Positions 19,417 through 29,500 of a DNA stretch of 64,000 nucleotides are shown here, piece after piece (positions within the stretch are counted from its first letter, which is position 1; each line of letters starts with the position of its first letter). Source of the stretch: Nitrosomonas sp. (GTDB lineage: Bacteria > Pseudomonadota > Gammaproteobacteria > Burkholderiales > Nitrosomonadaceae); NCBI GenBank assembly GCA_031316255.1, contig JALDQW010000001.1:868001-932000 (forward strand). The letters are read 5' to 3'. The notes below the pieces were generated by a model. It saw only the letters and a list, made by a program, of their open reading frames with translations, made no database searches and had not been told where the DNA came from. Both the position numbers and the translations under genes were made by a program.

Positions 19417-20805
19417 ATGAATTTAGTAATGAAACCAAGCCGCAAGGTTTTATTGGCGGCAGCATGTTTGTTAGTATTTTCAGCCGGTACGCTTAGTGCT
19501 GGCGATGAGGATCACGATGACGATCAAGGTAAAGCTTTTTTTCAGAGCGATTATCCCAATAATCAATATCCAAATGTTTACAACAAATATTTGCAACCGG
19601 TTGTAACGGCGATTGATTACCATACGCGCGTTATCTATCTATTCAACTATGAAAATGACGGACTGATCATTATCGAGCCTACAACCATTCCTGGCTGGCC
19701 GGCTGACTTGCCATTACAGCATACAGGTATCATGCCGGGCGCAGATGTCTTCTTTATTACCACCGATAATACTCAAGATCATTCGTCTTACGTTATCGCA
19801 GTCACGGTGAATCATATTGACTGGAATGCAGGTACGGCAGATGTTGTGGTTGCTTCTGTAACAGCAGCCGACGTGCCTAATACACCGCCTTCACTGCCAT
19901 TCGTCGAACAAGTGAACGATGTGCAGGGCGTACCGGACTGGATTTTCGGTAGAGGCACACAGTTGCATGGTTTCACATTGTTGCCAAACACCAATTATGC
20001 GTATGTGGCTGAATGGTCAGCGGATAAAATTCACGTGATCGATCTTGAAACCAATACTTTTGCAGCAGTCAGTCCGATTACTATCCCTGGATATACGGAA
20101 CAAACACACGGTGTTACCTTTAACAATTCGGGTACGCTTGGTCTCGGCACCGGATACTACTTTGACAACAGCTTTATTGACGTCTACGAGCCCAACAGAG
20201 AAACAGGAGATTTACAGGTAGTGGGCCAAATTAAGCTGGGTGATGAAAAGCGCCATGCTGCGTTTACACACTATGTCTACTGGCTGGATGAAAGGTTCGC
20301 ACTGACGGCTTCTATGCAATTTGACAAAACTTCATTGACTCCGTCAACCACGAATAAAATCATTCCACCGAGCGTGTGGTTGTTGGATACACATGAGGGC
20401 ACTGCGGCGAAAATTATCAGCCATACAAACCATAAAAATGGCAAGGGTGTATTCCGTTCACCTTCAGATCTGACAGTCGCCAACGGTAAGCTCTATCTGG
20501 CCGAGGAAGATTCGATTGATCCTACATTCGGTGAAGACGGTTATATTTCTGTTTGGGATATCACCGATCGTTATGAACCTAAATTTTTGAAACGCTTAAA
20601 GCCAGGTGCCGAGCTGCCAGCGGGTTATTCAGTTGCGCATACGATCAGCCCATCTGCAGATGATCGTTATCTGATTATCGCAAGCTGGGTATCTGGTTAT
20701 GTACTCAAACTGGATACGCATACGGATACCATTGTCAAAGTATGGGGTCCAGCAGACGGTCTGGTTATGCCACATGGCCTGTTCTCAGCGGGTAGCATTC
20801 GATAA
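19417..20805 (+). CDS. Periplasmic beta-propeller protein, possibly metal-dependent
   Basis: The protein has 462 residues with a signal peptide ending LSA-G, then an acidic His-containing start (DEDHDDD). The body is a repeated beta-blade pattern (YAYVAEWSADKIHVIDLETN, GYISVWDITDRYEPKFLK, YVLKLDTHTDTIVKVWG), so a six- or seven-bladed propeller is likely. Conserved-looking histidines sit in TQLHGF, QTHGVTF, KRHAAFTH, HTNHKNG, VAHTIS and MPHGLF. The next gene encodes a SCO1/SenC copper chaperone, so a copper site is plausible. The known precedent is the bacterial methanethiol oxidase (SELENBP/MtoX) operon, in which a copper beta-propeller is followed by SCO1/senC. Membership of that family is not established here. 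Confidence 0.78.
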   Translation: MNLVMKPSRKVLLAAACLLVFSAGTLSAGDEDHDDDQGKAFFQSDYPNNQYPNVYNKYLQPVVTAIDYHTRVIYLFNYENDGLIIIEPTTIPGWPADLPLQHTGIMPGADVFFITTDNTQDHSSYVIAVTVNHIDWNAGTADVVVASVTAADVPNTPPSLPFVEQVNDVQGVPDWIFGRGTQLHGFTLLPNTNYAYVAEWSADKIHVIDLETNTFAAVSPITIPGYTEQTHGVTFNNSGTLGLGTGYYFDNSFIDVYEPNRETGDLQVVGQIKLGDEKRHAAFTHYVYWLDERFALTASMQFDKTSLTPSTTNKIIPPSVWLLDTHEGTAAKIISHTNHKNGKGVFRSPSDLTVANGKLYLAEEDSIDPTFGEDGYISVWDITDRYEPKFLKRLKPGAELPAGYSVAHTISPSADDRYLIIASWVSGYVLKLDTHTDTIVKVWGPADGLVMPHGLFSAGSIR

Positions 20806-20932
20806 TCGCTAGAAAAACGTTGTTTCCGGCCCATCCTATTTTCCAGTAAATTACAGTTCATTGGCAAAAACGGTGGGCCGTCTCAACATTATGGCCAGTC
20901 AAAATCAAAATGACCGATTAGGAGATCATTCA

Positions 20933-21523
20933 TTGAAGAGAAATATATTTCACAAGTATTACACCTTAATTGCAGCGGCGAGCGCGCTATTGCTGATACA
21001 AGACAGTGTAACCGCTGCGCCATTAGTGCTGCCGCGTCCCGTGCCGCTTCAAGCTGAAACCATTGCGCAATTAAAACATGCGCATGCAAATGAAAATGTG
21101 CAATGGCAACTGGTGGTTTTCGGATTTACCCGCTGTAAGGATGCCTGCCCAACTTCACTTGGAAATTTAGCCATGCTGATTGATGTTGCTAATGCCGAAC
21201 AAATCAAGCTAAATGGCACATTTGTTTCAATCGATCCCGATAGAGACAGCGAAGCGGCGTTAGCAGACTATACAGAACGGTTTGGTTCGGATATATCCTA
21301 TCTTCGATTTGAAAATGAAGAACTGGAACGGTTTAAGGCTACATTCGGTGTCGAAGCGTCCTTCTTAACAAAGAACGAAGGTAATATGGAACATTATCAG
21401 GTTGACCATAGTACAGCAGCGTTTTTAATTGATCCTGAAGGCAGGATCAAAGTCATGTTCGATGCAGTTAAAGATGCTGCCAGCGTGGCGAAACTGTTCC
21501 ATGAAAGCAGGGAGTTATTTTAA
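20933..21523 (+). CDS. SCO1/SenC family copper chaperone / thiol reductase
   Basis: The open frame reaches back to 20861. TTG at 20933 is the better start, with AGGAG at 20920-20924 and a proper signal peptide following (KRNIFHKYYTLIAAASALLLI..). The mature thioredoxin-like domain has the copper-binding CxxxC in FTRCKDACPTSL and the distal His in HYQVDHST. SIDPDRDS, typical of SCO proteins, is also present. It should bind copper or reduce disulfides for a periplasmic cuproprotein. Its position right after the beta-propeller and 2 bp before the next gene suggests a three-gene operon dedicated to that product. Confidence 0.9.
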   Translation: MKRNIFHKYYTLIAAASALLLIQDSVTAAPLVLPRPVPLQAETIAQLKHAHANENVQWQLVVFGFTRCKDACPTSLGNLAMLIDVANAEQIKLNGTFVSIDPDRDSEAALADYTERFGSDISYLRFENEELERFKATFGVEASFLTKNEGNMEHYQVDHSTAAFLIDPEGRIKVMFDAVKDAASVAKLFHESRELF

Positions 21524-21525
21524 TC

Positions 21526-22137
21526 ATGAATAAGACCCTCATGCTGATTGCATCGTTTTTCCTGATATCCTCGCCGGTGTCCGCAATGCAAATTGTAGCC
21601 GATCCTCGCATCATTATTTCATTTATGGATAATTCCCTGCCACCCGAGCTGGATATTTTGCGTGTAACCACTGATGTGTCCGAGGATAATCACTTGATAT
21701 TCCAGGTGCAAACCAGGGGTGAGCGGATTAACGGGAAAAACAACGATTATATAGTGTTAAATATTTTGCATGAAAAAACGTATGCACTGATTATCCCGTT
21801 AAACACGGAAACAGAAGAATCAATACAGGTTTATGAGGGCGGACTCCGCCCTGAAAAACAGTTAACATCAATAACATTCAAAAAATCTGAAATTAACAAT
21901 GAGCACACTGGCTTTAGCGTCAGACGCGTAAACCGCGGCGTGGAATTTACGATACCGCTCGACTGGATTAATTTCGGCGCAGATTTCGGTTTCGACGCTT
22001 ACACCATACACGCTCGTATTAAAGAAAACGCCTTATATATTGACGAAGTATATGATCAGGCGAGACGGGGGCGCCCCCAGGAAAAACAAATTTCTGCCAT
22101 TACGCTGTTAAACAACATTTGTTCGCCAAAGAAGTAA
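21526..22137 (+). CDS. Secreted protein of unknown function in SCO operon
   Basis: The protein has 203 residues with signal peptide MNKTLMLIASFFLISSPVSA. The mature part is beta-rich without a motif I recognise (LIFQVQTRGERINGKNNDYIVLN, GVEFTIPLDWINFGADFGFDAY). It may be an immunoglobulin-like or carbohydrate-binding-like sandwich. The ATG follows the previous stop by 2 bp, so translation is probably coupled. Co-location with the SCO and propeller genes points to the same periplasmic process. Confidence 0.75.
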   Translation: MNKTLMLIASFFLISSPVSAMQIVADPRIIISFMDNSLPPELDILRVTTDVSEDNHLIFQVQTRGERINGKNNDYIVLNILHEKTYALIIPLNTETEESIQVYEGGLRPEKQLTSITFKKSEINNEHTGFSVRRVNRGVEFTIPLDWINFGADFGFDAYTIHARIKENALYIDEVYDQARRGRPQEKQISAITLLNNICSPKK

Positions 22138-22668
22138 TTAACGAAATGATACAGCCGATTTTGCTGATTCCGCATCGGAAAACCTGCAAGCTGATAGTGT
22201 ACTGCCATCAAAACACTCAACAATAAATGATGTCGGTATTTTTTGGCCTGCCGTTATTGACCGGTTGTTTTGTCTAATGGGAATGTTCCCTCTTCCAAGT
22301 TGCAATTACTGCCTGATATAAATCAGACCAATTATTTCTAAGCAAATAATCAGTGTATAAACAAAAATTTCTCGATTAAGGCCATTCCGGGTATGGCATT
22401 CAGGATGGCTTTTTATATGAAAAAAATTTAGAGTCACGGTCGCCAAAGTCAAATTAGCCATCTATGTTCAGCGACTTTAATCCTGCCAGTTCAAATTCAT
22501 TCTTGCTTACTTGTGACTACCTGTGAAAAGACTTTCTTAACAAGATGTCTGTATATTAAATTTTGATGACATTTTTGTGAACAATGAACTCTGCATTCAT
22601 GAATGGTATGATGAAAAAATAATGATTTTCCAATACTTTTTTTACAGACTTTAGGCTAACAAATCTAC
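22138..22668. other. Intergenic region, 531 bp
   Basis: This AT-rich region has no supported ORF. A partial inverted match around 22380-22412 (GGCCATTCC / GGATGGCTTTTT) might act as a weak terminator of the SCO operon, but the stem is imperfect. Otherwise I see nothing definite. Confidence 0.4.
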
Positions 22669-23694
22669 ATGGCCTATTCGACATCCAGGCAACTCCCGGA
22701 ACTGAAACATATTGAGACGATTACCAAATGGAGTAATTCAGCGCATTTGTCCAGCAAGGTGCTATGTTATGTACCTTGCGAAGATGATTTGTTGCCGATA
22801 TACGCGCTGAGTCTGGGCAATCTTGTCCAGGATGTGCCATGTATCACATTTGTAGCGGGTATTCATGGGCTGGAACGTATCGGTACGCAAGTGGTGGTTA
22901 CGTTTATGGAGGGATTGCTTGAACGCCTGGAATGGGACCAGGTTACCCTCGATCTCATGCAAAGAGTACGCATCCATATTTTGCCACTGGTCAATCCGGT
23001 CGGCATGTACAACAATACGCGATCCAATGGGCAAGGCATCGATCTGATGCGCAATGCGCCAATCGACAGTCAGGAAAAAACAATTTGGCTCGGTGGCGGG
23101 CACCGGATTTCGCCGTTGCTGCCATGGTATCGTGGAAAATCGGGCATGCCCATGCAACCGGAAGCGCAGGCGCTGTGCGATTTCATTACACGGGAGGTTT
23201 TTCCCGCGCCGTTTAGTATTGTGCTTGACTGTCATTCGGGTTTTGGTTACCGCAATCAGATCTGGTTTCCGTATGCACGAAGCCGGCTTGAGCCAATCAA
23301 GCACATCAAGGAAGTCTATTATCTGCGAAAGCTTTTTATGCAGACCTATCCGAATCAGGAATATCTGTTTGAGCCGCAATCAAAACACTATCTAGTTCAC
23401 GGTGATTTATGGGATTTCCTTTATTTGCAATCACTAGAGCGTGGCAATATATTTTTACCACTAACGCTGGAAATGGGATCCTGGCGTTGGGTACGAAAAA
23501 ATCCTCTTCAAATCAGGCAATTATTGGGACTCTACCACCCAATGAAACCGCATCGTCTTAGACGGGTATTAAGAAGTCATCTTATCCTGCTGGATTTTCT
23601 GCTGCATGCGACTTTGTCGTATGAAAATTGGCTCAATAAAAGCCAATCACCCGAAATGGAAAAACTTGCACTCGCCCTGTGGTATGAAAAATAA
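22669..23694 (+). CDS. M14-type zinc carboxypeptidase / deacylase family protein
   Basis: The protein has 341 residues. The first metal motif AGIHGLERIG (His and Glu in HxxE) is near residue 65. NPVGMYNNTRSNGQGIDLMRN (substrate Arg/Asn region) is near 105-126, DCHSGFGYR (third ligand His) near 188, and TLEMGSWRW (catalytic Glu) near 269. This is the order of the M14 / succinylglutamate desuccinylase-like group. It has no signal peptide, so it acts in the cytoplasm. The substrate could be a peptide or an N-acyl amino acid. The next gene's start overlaps its end by 11 bp. Confidence 0.82.
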   Translation: MAYSTSRQLPELKHIETITKWSNSAHLSSKVLCYVPCEDDLLPIYALSLGNLVQDVPCITFVAGIHGLERIGTQVVVTFMEGLLERLEWDQVTLDLMQRVRIHILPLVNPVGMYNNTRSNGQGIDLMRNAPIDSQEKTIWLGGGHRISPLLPWYRGKSGMPMQPEAQALCDFITREVFPAPFSIVLDCHSGFGYRNQIWFPYARSRLEPIKHIKEVYYLRKLFMQTYPNQEYLFEPQSKHYLVHGDLWDFLYLQSLERGNIFLPLTLEMGSWRWVRKNPLQIRQLLGLYHPMKPHRLRRVLRSHLILLDFLLHATLSYENWLNKSQSPEMEKLALALWYEK

Positions 23695-24433
23695 TGCAAA
23701 ATTTGTATTGATACGTGGCCTGCTGCGCGATGCAAGGCACTGGGGTATATTTCCGACTCTATTTCAGCAGCGTTTTCCCAATGCAGACATTTTCACACCT
23801 GACATTCCCGGAAATGGTCGCCTCAATCACTTGAACAGTCCTGATACGGTTTCCGGCATGACTGAAGCGCTGCGCAAACAAATTGCCATTCGTCAAAAAC
23901 TCAAACTGATTTCGATCTCCATGGGTGGCATGATTGCCGTCGACTGGATAACACGATATCCGGAAGAAGTCGAAGCCGCAGTTGTGATCAACTCCAGTAT
24001 TGGACAATTATCTCCCAGTTATCACCGCTTGCGATTGCTGGCCTGGCCATATATTGTAAAAATGCTTTTTCATTCACCGATGCAACGGGAGGGTGATATT
24101 CTGTCATTGACGTCAAATAAACATGGTGACGACGCCGCATTGCTTGCTATGTGGCAAGAGTGGCAACGGCAAAATCCGGTTTCATTTGCAAATGCAAGAA
24201 ATCAGTGCATGGCTGCCATCAAGTTTGCTTTTACCCCCTACCTAAAACAACCTGTGCTTGTGGTTGCCAGCATGCAGGATCGATTAGTCGATTACCGCTG
24301 CAGCATTAAACTGGCGCAGGCTTTGCATACAAAGTATGTACAGCATGATACCGCTGGTCATGATTTGCCCCTAGACCAACCAGATTGGCTAGCAGACACA
24401 ATCCATAAATGGATTGTGTCTGCAGACTTTTGA
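23684..24433 (+). CDS. Alpha/beta hydrolase
   Basis: The frame is open from 23606, but the natural start is the ATG at 23684 inside the end of the previous gene (an overlap typical of translational coupling), giving 249 residues. The N-terminal strand FVLIRGLLRDARHWG contains the oxyanion region. The nucleophile elbow is SISMGGM (Ser near residue 80), the acid Asp lies in ASMQDRLVDY, and the catalytic His is in TAGHDLPLDQP near the C-terminus. The substrate is unknown; the layout resembles BioH/esterase types. It probably works with the upstream M14 protein. Confidence 0.85.
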   Translation: MKNNAKFVLIRGLLRDARHWGIFPTLFQQRFPNADIFTPDIPGNGRLNHLNSPDTVSGMTEALRKQIAIRQKLKLISISMGGMIAVDWITRYPEEVEAAVVINSSIGQLSPSYHRLRLLAWPYIVKMLFHSPMQREGDILSLTSNKHGDDAALLAMWQEWQRQNPVSFANARNQCMAAIKFAFTPYLKQPVLVVASMQDRLVDYRCSIKLAQALHTKYVQHDTAGHDLPLDQPDWLADTIHKWIVSADF

Positions 24434-24569
24434 AATTTATAGTTATGCTTCTTGGTCTTAAACCTCCGCTTTCAGGTGGATATACTGCAGTATTTGGAAC
24501 AGCACTCAGACAAAGATTAACGGCTTCCAGTCATTCTCGGGAATCCACCTGCGCCAGGCCGGTAGTAGT

Positions 24570-25934
24570 TCAGATGAAAATTTCCAACGAAAGGCCAGCA
24601 ATCGCACAAGCCGCTATGACTTCAATGACATTTCGTTTAAAGCGAAACAACGCGATAAGCGCCATTAGCGCAATAATCGCTGATATCCAGTCGAAGTTTC
24701 CGGAAAAACCTTGAGGCCATAGAACATGGTATCCGAAGAATATGGCCAGATTGATAATGACGCCAACCACAGCAACCGAGATTGCCGTCAGCGGGGCTGT
24801 AAATTTTAAGTCGTTATGGGTAGATTCAACCAGCGGTCCCCCCGCAAGGATAAAAATAAATGATGGCAAGAAGGTAAACCATACAACCAGCACGGCTGCA
24901 ACGGTGCCCGCCAGAAACAACATATCCGGCCCAAACAGCGCTTTAACATATCCACCGATGAAAGCCACGAAAGCTACCACCATAATCAGCGGGCCAGGTG
25001 TAGCTTCACCAAGCGCCAGGCCATCAATCATTTGCATCGGTGTGAGCCAGCCATAAAACCCGACAGCACCTTGGTAAATGTAGGGTAATACAGCATAGGC
25101 TCCCCCGAAAGTCAGCAAAGCAGCTTTGGTGAAAAACCATCCCATTTGCGTCAGCGTATGATCCCATCCGTAATTGATAGTCAGTAACGCCATGGGTAGT
25201 GACCACAATACCCCACCTATAGTTATCACGATGAGTAGCCGCGACCATAAGAAATGTGCGTGTTCCGGCTTCGCAGTATGGTCATCAATCAGTGAAGCGC
25301 CATACGATATGTTTGTTCCCTTATGCCCACCACCCGTTTTGAAGCTTTCCGGCATGATTCGTCCGCCAACATAACCGATCAATGCCGCACTGGCGACGAT
25401 AACAGGAAAAGAAATATTTAACGCAAAGATCGCAACAAACGAAGCTGCCGCAATAGCCCATAACCAGTTATTTTTGAGTGTGCGTGAGCCGAGGCGATAA
25501 GCTGCCTGTACCACAATCGCGGTTACTGCAGGTTTGATGCCATAGAACAGTCCCGCAACCAGTGAGACATCGCCAAAAGCGATATAGACCCACGAAAGGG
25601 CAATCAAAATAAACAAGGAAGGCAAGACGAACAATAACCCCGCGATGATCCCACCCCATGTCCGGTGCATTAGCCAGCCGATATAGACTGCGAGCTGCTG
25701 CGCTTCAGGGCCAGGAAGCATCATGCAGTAGTTAAGCGCATGGAGAAAACGGCGCTCTGAAATCCAGCGTTTACGTTCGACCAAATCCTGATGCATGATG
25801 GCGATTTGTCCAGCCGGACCACCAAAACTGATAAATCCCAGTTTTAGCCAATACCAGAAAGCCTGCTTGAGCGTAACCTGATCAGGCGAAATATTCGATG
25901 AAAATTGCTGCAATTGCTGTTTTGGCGAGTCCAT
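24570..25934 (-). CDS. chrA: Chromate transporter, long-chain ChrA type
   Basis: The open frame extends to 26021. The ATG at 25934 has an AAGGAACAC ribosome site and starts at the conserved N-terminal region, giving 454 residues. Two homologous membrane halves are seen: the first has WLKLGFISFGGPAGQIAIMHQDLV and MMLPGPEAQQLAVYIGW. The second has FFTKAALLTFGGAYAVLPYIYQ and LALGEATPGPLIMVVAFVAFIGG. The FGGP and PGP motifs are those of CHR-family carriers, which export chromate from the cytoplasm. An inverted repeat lies about 90 bp upstream of the start. Confidence 0.93.
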   Translation of the reverse strand: MDSPKQQLQQFSSNISPDQVTLKQAFWYWLKLGFISFGGPAGQIAIMHQDLVERKRWISERRFLHALNYCMMLPGPEAQQLAVYIGWLMHRTWGGIIAGLLFVLPSLFILIALSWVYIAFGDVSLVAGLFYGIKPAVTAIVVQAAYRLGSRTLKNNWLWAIAAASFVAIFALNISFPVIVASAALIGYVGGRIMPESFKTGGGHKGTNISYGASLIDDHTAKPEHAHFLWSRLLIVITIGGVLWSLPMALLTINYGWDHTLTQMGWFFTKAALLTFGGAYAVLPYIYQGAVGFYGWLTPMQMIDGLALGEATPGPLIMVVAFVAFIGGYVKALFGPDMLFLAGTVAAVLVVWFTFLPSFIFILAGGPLVESTHNDLKFTAPLTAISVAVVGVIINLAIFFGYHVLWPQGFSGNFDWISAIIALMALIALFRFKRNVIEVIAACAIAGLSLEIFI

Positions 25935-26022
25935 GTGTTCCTTTTTGTTAAAATAATTTATTGGAAATTCTTGGACGAAAACTGCTTTTAAAACAAAAGG
26001 CAGCGCTATCACCAATGACAAT

Positions 26023-26038
26023 TATTGTCTATACAATA
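26023..26038. promoter_or_regulatory. Candidate operator upstream of chrA
   Basis: TATTGT-CTAT-ACAATA is a perfect 6-bp dyad about 90 bp upstream of the chrA start. Dyads of the TTGTnTAnACAA type are bound by GntR-like regulators. No regulator gene is nearby, so this is a suggestion only. Confidence 0.3.
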
Positions 26039-26257
26039 GAAATGAAAATCAAGATAGAAAAGATGGGTTGGTTAGGATAAAAAATTATATTTAATCCCTT
26101 ATGCCCCGTCGGTACAAATTGAAAAAGCAGATTGATTGTCCAGGAGACGGTTTTGGTTCATCGTTACTGTTGTTGATGAGAGGAACGATAACTACGTACT
26201 ATTCAAGTAACCGGCAGATTATTGAACAGTAATCACACCAAACCGCAACCCATATGC

Positions 26258-26331
26258 CCTGCGATCAGCATTATCAGCGGCAAGTCCAAGAAAAATATGG
26301 CTCCCCAACCAGAGCTCGAACCCGGGACCTG
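26258..26331 (-). pseudogene. tRNA-Asn-like 3' end fragment with shared downstream sequence
   Basis: On the minus strand, 26331 to 26298 reads as variable loop, T-arm (CCGGG-TTCGAGC-TCTGG), acceptor 3' strand TTGGGGA, G and CCA. The 5' half of a tRNA is absent. The 30-40 bases past CCA (down to about 26258) match those past the fragment at 58,788. It is a remnant, not a functional tRNA, and probably marks an integration site. Confidence 0.6.
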
Positions 26332-26333
26332 CA

Positions 26334-26385
26334 AACTGCTTGAGATATGGCTTGTCATCCTGCAAAATACAATCGTAGACCCTGG
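26334..26385. repeat. 52-bp direct repeat, copy 1
   Basis: This sequence begins AACTGCTTGAGAT and ends GTAGACCCTGG. It matches 63710-63761 in the same orientation with 3 mismatches. This copy abuts the tRNA-like fragment. Confidence 0.8.
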
Positions 26386-26514
26386 TTTTATACTGGCTTT
26401 ATAACAATAACCGGAATGGATTGCGCCATAACACTCACAAACTGGTACATCGCACTTTGTTCAATGCATCGTACGAGTTAATACGGGTGAGTCAACAGCA
26501 GGAGACAACAATCA

Positions 26515-29500
26515 ATGGCTAAAAGATTCTTTACAATTAAAGGTGATAACAATAGCAATATCATCCCAGGCACGAACTTCGACGACATTATCTATGGTTA
26601 CGGTGGAAACGATATACTTGGGGCAATTAACAGCAACGGCGGAGACCGTATTTACGGTGGCGATGGCGACGACGTGCTTTATGACAACACGGGATTAGGC
26701 GTTATCAGTCCTATTTTGTCGGATGTTCTTGATGGTGGAAAAGGTAATGACGATATTTTCATTGCCGGAGGCTTTTTAGATCGGTTTGACGGAGGCCCGG
26801 GAGACGACACATTTCATATTCTCCCTGGCTTGTTAAATTTGTTTGCTACTATTGATGGCGGCGGCGGTCAGGATGTTGTCGTCTTCGACATTCCAATGCC
26901 ACCCATACAGACTGGCGCTATCAGGCACAACGGCGCGAACTGGTTTTTTAACTTCGATGGACTGTTTGATTTTCATGTTTTTCGCGTCGAGGAAGTGCGT
27001 TTTACCGATTATACACTTGATCTCGATGGCGTCTGGGCGCACCCGATCGCCATAGATGATCATTTTGACGCGCAAGCCAATCAACCTTTGGTGATTCATA
27101 TCGACACAGTGCTGGCCAACGATATTGATCCCGATGGTGATGGCACAAGTTTCCTGGATTTTGCCAGTCTGAATGTAATAGACAATCATGACGGCACGCT
27201 CACATTTGATCCTGATGGCATGTTCGATCCCCTGCCGGCGGGTGAAACCTCCGATGTTTCATTTGAATACAGGATTACTGATGACCGCGGGTTACTTTCT
27301 ACTGGAAATATTCGCATCACCATTCATGGCGTTAACGATGCACCTGACGCCCAGAATGATCTGGGAACGACAACTCAGAATGATCCGGTGACAGTTGCTG
27401 TGCTAGGTAACGATACCGATCCTGACACAGGCGATTTTCTCACCGTCACAGACGCATGGCTTTCACCTGACGCCCTGAGTACCGTCAGCTTTGACAACAC
27501 CACTGTCACATACAATCCGGCATCCGCTTACGACAACCTTGATCAAGGTGTTGCTGAACAGGTTGAACTAATGTACACCGTTTCCGACAGCGGCGGCAAA
27601 ACAGACACAGCGGCCGTTTTAATCACTGTCATTGGCATCAACGATCAACCCGATGCGCAGGATGACAACTTCCTCACCACTCAGAATGCTCCCATTACCG
27701 GCAACGTTTTTGAAGCTAATGGCAGTCCGGCAGACTTTGACCCTGATGATCCGTTGCAACTCACACATGTCAACAACAATCCTGCACAAGTGAATCAGTG
27801 GATAACCTTAAGCAGAGGCGGAGAACTCAAAATACGCGGGGATGGCGTACTGGATTTTAATCCGCTCAGCGCCTATGTTTCGCTCGCACGATTCGAAACT
27901 GTGACGGAAACGGCGACTTACACGATTACCGATGACAATGGTGAATCCGATATGGCTACAGTAATGATTACTGTAGCAGGCCTTAACGATCAGCCGGTTG
28001 CCAGAACAGACACGTATATGCTGAATGAAAACGCAACAGCCACCCTACTGGATATTCTGGCGAATGACGATGACCCGGACTTGTCGGACGCGCTTCACAT
28101 CTCGACGGTTGACACAACCAACACGCTGGGAAAAGTCGATTGGAGCGGAAACCAGCTGACATATGACCCCAATGGGCAGTTCGATTATCTGCCTGTCGGC
28201 GTAACAGCAACCGATCGATTTGACTACATCATTGCCGACGGTAATGGCGGCTTTAACCAGGCATCCGTAGAAATTACAATCACAGGCGAAAACGACCCGC
28301 CGCGCGCGATTCCCGATATCGGCTTCACCGATGAAGACACTGCTGTTACCGTAGATGTTGTCGACAACGACCTGGATCCGGATGGCGATTTCTTAACCGT
28401 CACCGGGGCGCAGATTCTCTCCGGCAGCGGTACTGTTACACATGATCTCGCCAATATTACTTTCACGCCCGGCGCAGTCTACAATGCATTGCCGGCCGGA
28501 GCACATGAACCGGTTGTAGTGGCTTATGCGGTTTCAGATGGTTTTGGCGGCACCACTACCGGTTTTGTCAATATTGATGTTGAAGGCATGAATGATCAAC
28601 CTATCGCAGTGCCTGATACTGGTTTCACAACCGAGAACAGCGCTGTAACTCTCCCTGTAATTGCGAATGATTCAGACCCTGATAACGGCGATACGCTACG
28701 TATCACGGACGCCCGGATAGTCAGCGGCAATGGAAATATCAGTTACAGCACCGAGGATCTTTTATATGACCCACTGGATAACTACAACCATTTAGGAACG
28801 GGAGAAAAGACCAGCATCGTGCTCGCCTATCTGGTTTCCGACAACCATAATGCCGAAACCAGCACGTTTGTCACCCTTGAAATCACAGGCTTGAATGATG
28901 CACCGGAAGCATTTGACGGAATCGTTTCCCTTGAAGAAGATCAAATCATAGATTTTGATATGCGTGACTTCGTACATGATATCGACAGCGATAACCTGGA
29001 AATCATTCTTGATACATTGCCGGCACACGGTGTGTTAACACTTGATGGCCTGACCGCAATCTATACCCCCGATCCCGACTATAACGGCGACGACCATTTC
29101 AGCTATTTCGTCAGTGACGGCGATTTGATTTCAAATATTGCGGTACTCGATCTAAACCTTCTTCCAATGCCCGATGCGCCGGTGGCCGTCGGCGATTCCT
29201 TTACAATATACGAGGATGTATCCGCAATTCTCGATCCGCTCGCCAACGATAGCGACATTGACGGCGATACGTTAACAATCCGCATCACCGATCAACCGAT
29301 CCATGGCGCGCTGAGTGCAATCGGTGGGACGGTCACCTATACACCGGATCCCGATTACCACGGCAACGACAGCTTCAGCTATGAAGCCTGGGACGGTGTT
29401 CTGTCTTCCGAAGCTGTGGTCGTCGAATTGACGGTTATGCCAGATAATGATCCACCAATCGCGCTGGACGACATGTTCACAGTCACCGAAGACGGCTCCA

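Noticed and set aside
26222..26404. 60-codon plus-strand ORF containing PELEPGTCKL
   Set aside because: This peptide type arises from reading the antisense of a tRNA 3' end; the DNA is the tRNA-like remnant.
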